A stretch of DNA of 7,781 bases from Microcaldota archaeon (lineage in GTDB: Archaea; Micrarchaeota; Micrarchaeia; Micrarchaeales; Micrarchaeaceae), in the NCBI GenBank assembly GCA_013330215.1, contig DUIS01000032.1:1-7781 (forward strand), written 5' to 3'. The position numbers were made by a program, and so were the translations under genes. The first letter of the stretch is position 1. Each line of letters opens with the position of its first letter. Positions 5,588-7,781 of the stretch are shown one piece after another. The notes below the pieces were generated by a model. That model saw nothing but the letters and a program-made list of their open reading frames with translations, was not told where the DNA came from and searched no databases.

Positions 5588-5683
5588 ATGACCAAGCAGG
5601 TCTTGGTAACCCCAGAAACGCGCCTGCGCTGCGGCGCAGGCATTATGCTTTCTTGTAAGCTTTCTTCTCTAGAACCCGCTTGA
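5588..5683 (+). CDS. Possible leaderless 31-residue ORF or small RNA, antisense to an RCK gene's 3' end
   Basis: The ATG at 5588 lies 25 bases after the centre of a good TATA box, the same leaderless spacing as the methyltransferase gene. The frame ends at TGA 5681-5683 and starts MTKQVLVTPETRLRC. It matches no family that I know. It overlaps the last 41 bases of the RCK gene ending at 5643, on the opposite strand. Two hairpins (5591-5607 and 5622-5641) lie within it, so a structured small or antisense RNA is as likely as a peptide. The promoter is the main evidence; the peptide itself is weakly supported. Confidence 0.22.
   Translation: MTKQVLVTPETRLRCGAGIMLSCKLSSLEPA
5622..5641 (-). terminator. 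3' hairpin directly after the RCK operon stop codon
   Basis: GCCTGCGC (5622-5629) and GCGCAGGC (5634-5641) form a perfect 8-bp GC-rich stem with a 4-base loop. It begins one base after the TAA at 5643-5645. A second hairpin, ACCAAG/CTTGGT (5591-5607), and a T-rich stretch (minus strand of 5546-5560) follow. It may terminate transcription or protect the operon mRNA's 3' end. Archaeal terminators do not need hairpins, so the role is uncertain. Confidence 0.4.
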
Positions 5684-6392
5684 CTATCTCGTTGCCCATG
5701 TCTATCCCGGCCGTCTTGCCCGGCACTATGACCACGTGTGCGCCAGCGCTCATGAGCTTTACGCGGTTCTCCTCCAAGTCCGCCCTTGCTATTATGTTTA
5801 TGCGCGGGTTCGCCGTCTTGGCCGTTATCGCGATGAGCGCGTTCTGTATGTCGTCCTTGCTGCACGCGACAAGGCATCTCGCCCTCTTTATGCCGGCTAT
5901 CTCGAACGTATCCATCGATTTTATGTCTCCAGCTATCGCAAACAGGCCCTCGTTGTGCACCTGCCTCATCTCGCGCCTGTTCTCGGCTATCGCGACAGCC
6001 TCTATAGAGGATCCCTTCAGCTCCTTCAGCAGCGCCCTTGCGAAGCCGTTCGAGGGCACGACTATCACGTGGTCCTTCATGCGCTTCAGTTTCGAGAGCA
6101 CCATACGCTCCCTGAAGTTTATGCCGTTTATGAAGTCGAAGAACCATGCAGCGAGCAGCACCGCAAGTATCGGGAATATTCCCGCATCGAGTATCTTGGA
6201 AGTTAATATCAGAGGGTTCGTGGCCATCGCGAAAGGTATGAGCACATAGCTCACGTCAAGCGCGTCAAGCGCCGAATCCAGGAGTGCCCGCACCGGGTCT
6301 ATCCCGGCGCCTATCGTGAGCACCACCGATGCGGCAAAAAGCATTACGATTATGCCGATCATTATGTACTGCGCGCTTTTCAGGTTTGCCAT
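5643..6392 (-). CDS. Membrane protein with RCK/TrkA-N domain, degenerate nucleotide motif, no K+ filter (operon gene 3)
   Basis: 249 residues. Transmembrane helix 1 is about 9-30 and helix 2 about 69-90 (GIFPILAVLLAAWFFDFI). A basic linker (NFRERMVLSKLKRMK) joins an RCK_N Rossmann domain at 107-240. This is the two-helix-plus-RCK plan of MthK-type potassium channels, but the inter-helix segment has no TVGYG selectivity filter; residues 49-60 read YVLIPFAMATNP. The first Rossmann turn reads VVPSNGFA (111-118) where GxGxxG is expected, and the residue after the second strand is IAENRR, so NAD binding is doubtful. IIARAD (200-205) and GAHVVIVP (217-224) are RCK-typical. There is no RCK_C domain. 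It starts 4 bases after the previous gene's stop, with GTGATCC overlapping that stop. It is probably a partner subunit of the other two products. Confidence 0.82.
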   Translation of the reverse strand: MANLKSAQYIMIGIIVMLFAASVVLTIGAGIDPVRALLDSALDALDVSYVLIPFAMATNPLILTSKILDAGIFPILAVLLAAWFFDFINGINFRERMVLSKLKRMKDHVIVVPSNGFARALLKELKGSSIEAVAIAENRREMRQVHNEGLFAIAGDIKSMDTFEIAGIKRARCLVACSKDDIQNALIAITAKTANPRINIIARADLEENRVKLMSAGAHVVIVPGKTAGIDMGNEIVKRVLEKKAYKKA

Positions 6393-6396
6393 TGGA

Positions 6397-7176
6397 TCAC
6401 AATTTCAAGACATGCTCGCCGAGCTCCAGCCCCGCAACGACCTCGGGCACCAGGCAGAGCTCCGCTCCTCCCCTCTGCATCTTCGTCACGTTCGCGACCT
6501 GCCTCGCCCTCGCTATTATCTTTACGTCCGGGTACATGTGGTGCGCGGTCACTATCCCGAGAAGGTTGATGAAGTCGCTCTCGGTTGCGAATATTATCGC
6601 CCTGGCGTTCTTGAGCGACGCGCCCTCAAGGACGTTCTTCTGGGTGAAATCCCCGTCTATCACGTTGTACTTGAGGTCCCGCAGCGTGCCGACCTTTTCG
6701 GGGTCGTTGTCTATTATCACGAAGCGCAGGTTGTCCCTTGCCATGTCCTTGCACAGCCTCTCCGCAAGCATCGAGTAGCCGCAGACTATCACATGGTCCT
6801 TCTGCCTCTTTGCGGTTATCACGTCTAGCGTGGACTTTATGTCTATGCTCGAGAGCAGGTTTATGAACACGGCGATCAGGAAACCGACTATGACGGCCTT
6901 TGCAAGCCCGTCAAGCAGCGATATCATTATGACAATGTAGAATGCGCCGCTGTAGGCGCCGCTGCCCAGCACAGCCGATATGAAAGTCGAGGCGTTTTCG
7001 CCGTTCACGTCGAATAGCGCTGACATCGTGTAATAGCCCGCGGCGTAGAGGCTGTGCGTTACCAGTGCGACCACCGCTATGGAAAAGAGCGCTAACAGCA
7101 CAGCGCAGATGAGCATGATCACTATTACCCGTGCGGCTGTTTTCTCAGAGCCATCCAGTTCATCATGCTGGGACAT
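6397..7176 (-). CDS. Membrane protein with RCK/TrkA-N domain, no canonical K+ filter (operon gene 2)
   Basis: 259 residues. A polar N-terminus (1-14) is followed by transmembrane helix 1 at about 16-40 and a last helix at about 86-108 (AKAVIVGFLIAVFINLL). A third hydrophobic stretch at 74-87 could be a pore-helix remnant or part of helix 2. The RCK_N domain covers 126-259: DHVIVCGYSMLAERL, with only the first Gly of GxGxxG kept, FVIIDNDPEKV with Asp156 in the acidic ribose-binding position, IIARAR (220-225) and GAELCLVPE (237-245). The segment where a K+ channel has TVGYG reads SAVLGSGAYSGAFY (67-80). The architecture is channel-like, but K+ conduction is not supported. The gene starts 4 bases after the stop of gene 1, with no clear Shine-Dalgarno, so translation may be coupled. 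It looks paralogous to its neighbours. Confidence 0.84.
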   Translation of the reverse strand: MSQHDELDGSEKTAARVIVIMLICAVLLALFSIAVVALVTHSLYAAGYYTMSALFDVNGENASTFISAVLGSGAYSGAFYIVIMISLLDGLAKAVIVGFLIAVFINLLSSIDIKSTLDVITAKRQKDHVIVCGYSMLAERLCKDMARDNLRFVIIDNDPEKVGTLRDLKYNVIDGDFTQKNVLEGASLKNARAIIFATESDFINLLGIVTAHHMYPDVKIIARARQVANVTKMQRGGAELCLVPEVVAGLELGEHVLKL

Positions 7177-7180
7177 GGAA

Positions 7181-7612
7181 CTACGCTTTTGTCTTTAGGA
7201 GCTCGCTCACTATCTCCTTGCTTGCCGCGCGCTGCGGCATCACTATGTAGTCGGCGCCAGCCTCTATCAGCTTCTCCCTTACGAATTCGTCGTTCGCCCT
7301 TGCGGCTATGAAAAGGTGCTTGTTTATGTCGTGTGCAGCGAGCACGGTGAAAAGGTTCTTCGCATCATCGTCCATCACCACGGCGATGGCCTTGGCGTTG
7401 TCTATGCCCGCGCTCTTGAGCACCTTGGAGAAGGTGGCGTCGCCCTCTATGACGTTGTAGCCTAGCTCCTTGAGGTGCTCCACTTTCTTGGGGTCGAGCT
7501 CTATCACAACAAAACGCACGCTGTGCTCATAAAGCACATCTATGACCTTCTGGCCTACAGTGCCGTAGCCGCATACAATCACATGACCCTCCAAAGACAA
7601 TCCGCGCGCCAT
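7181..7612 (-). CDS. Soluble RCK/TrkA-N regulator (operon gene 1)
   Basis: 143 residues from the ATG at 7612. It is a single RCK_N Rossmann domain without RCK_C or membrane segment. The nucleotide motif is intact: GHVIVCGYGTVG (9-20), with FVVIELDPKKV (34-44) providing the acidic residue Glu38, then VIEGDAT, FIAARAN and GADYIVMP. RCK_N domains bind NAD(H), ATP or ADP and gate Trk/Ktr transporters or K+ channels as rings. An in-frame TTG at 7633 would add 7 residues. The ATG is preferred because a TATA-like AAAATAG (7637-7643) lies about 28 bases upstream and GGTG precedes it at the usual spacing. This first gene of a tight three-gene operon probably supplies the ligand-sensing subunit for the two membrane proteins, whose own glycine motifs are degenerate. 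Confidence 0.87.
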   Translation of the reverse strand: MARGLSLEGHVIVCGYGTVGQKVIDVLYEHSVRFVVIELDPKKVEHLKELGYNVIEGDATFSKVLKSAGIDNAKAIAVVMDDDAKNLFTVLAAHDINKHLFIAARANDEFVREKLIEAGADYIVMPQRAASKEIVSELLKTKA

Positions 7613-7636
7613 ACAAACACCAGTCAGCGTCAAACG

Positions 7637-7650
7637 CTATTTTCCTTTCG
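7637..7650 (-). promoter_or_regulatory. Promoter of the RCK operon
   Basis: The minus strand reads GAAAGGAAAATAG: a BRE-like GAAAGG followed by a TATA-like AAAATAG centred near 7640. This gives a transcript start about 2 bases before the ATG at 7612. The same GAAAGG precedes the TATA box at 5559-5566. The TATA match is imperfect. Confidence 0.4.
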
Positions 7651-7672
7651 TATGCTGTCTTATTATTCCTTA

Positions 7673-7781
7673 TCAATCTTTTTTATGCTCTGACAGAAAT
7701 GTATCTATTTCTTTAAATGCAGCATCAATGTCCTCATACCTGGAAATCCTGAACCTTTTGTTGCCTGTTATCATTGCCGAC
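7673..7781 (-). CDS. C-terminal fragment of an unidentified protein
   Basis: A minus-strand frame enters from the window edge and runs 35 residues to TGA at 7673-7675, immediately followed by an in-frame TAA. The visible end includes KRFRISRYEDIDAAFKEID and finishes LSEHKKD, a charged, probably helical tail. Codon use fits the neighbours. An ATG at 7774 could be its start, but a 32-residue protein is less likely than the tail of a longer one. I do not recognise the family. It is co-directional with the RCK operon but separated by 60 bases that contain a promoter. Confidence 0.6.
   Translation of the reverse strand, partial: SAMITGNKRFRISRYEDIDAAFKEIDTFLSEHKKD

Larger units (their letters stand above)
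5373..5642. other. Gene-poor region with opposed promoter-like elements and hairpins
   Basis: About 270 bases with no confident gene. It contains a TATTTATACC element on the plus strand (5510-5519, also readable as TATAAATA on the minus strand), a near-palindromic TTTAAATA (5559-5566), a 6-bp hairpin (5591-5607) and a perfect 8-bp hairpin (5622-5641). Short frames on either strand are listed separately with low confidence. I found no tRNA-like or known ncRNA fold by eye. Confidence 0.5.

Noticed and set aside
5614..5653. Extended hairpin with outer AGAAA/TTTCT and inner 8-bp stem, considered as an H/ACA guide RNA.
   Set aside because: The lower stem is only 5 bp and no ACA box follows at the expected distance.
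5680..6828. Several plus-strand open frames opposite the RCK operon.
   Set aside because: All are antisense to genes with recognisable Rossmann and transmembrane segments.
7140..7170. Minus-strand ATGATGA with a nearby CTGA, resembling C and D boxes.
   Set aside because: It lies within the start of a well-supported RCK gene and the boxes are too close to hold a guide sequence.

Overview
The window reads as a piece of an archaeal chromosome, most likely from a small-genome DPANN lineage such as Micrarchaeota or another ARMAN-type group. Four things point that way. There is a tRNA-Ser(UGA) gene with a 40-nt intron bounded by a textbook bulge-helix-bulge. Starts are preceded by archaeal TATA boxes about 25 bases upstream, several of them leaderless. 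Coding regions favour AGG and ATA codons. At the left edge is a class III (type IV pilin-like) signal peptide with QSAMEYL...TYGW, fused to a LamG lectin-like domain, a combination I know from Micrarchaeota proteins. The lineage call is inference; 'archaeon' is firm.

Layout, left to right. 1-782 (-): a surface pilin-like LamG protein, cut by the window edge. 783-925: a divergent promoter region. 926-1468 (+): a pentapeptide-repeat protein, convergent and overlapping by 10 bases with 1459-3234 (-), a HerA/TraG-like P-loop ATPase with a C-terminal winged-helix-like segment and a PD-(D/E)XK-like nuclease module. 3325-3448 (+): the intron-containing tRNA-Ser. 3530-4465 (+): an aldo/keto reductase, convergent and overlapping by 40 bases with 4426-4971 (-), a HemK2/Mtq2-type release-factor glutamine methyltransferase. 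Upstream of the methyltransferase a long oligo-T run (minus strand) ends the transcript of 5082-5372 (-), a small unrecognised gene. 5373-5642 is gene-poor, with near-palindromic TATA elements, two perfect hairpins and possible tiny ORFs on both strands. 5643-7612 (-): a three-gene operon with 4-bp gaps, encoding one soluble RCK/TrkA-N protein and two membrane proteins with an RCK domain. 7673-7781 (-): the C-terminal end of an unidentified gene.

The genes do not form one pathway. The clearest functional unit is the RCK operon. It looks like a K+ channel or transport regulator set in which only the soluble subunit keeps the glycine-rich nucleotide motif, and neither membrane subunit carries a TVGYG selectivity filter. 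The ATPase-nuclease fusion is the other unusual protein. I see no CRISPR array, insertion sequence or clear defence island. The window also gives a consistent picture of initiation signals: TATA boxes of the form TTTATA(CC) about 25-29 bases before the transcript, and a GTGAT motif that begins exactly 8 bases before the start codon of three genes.
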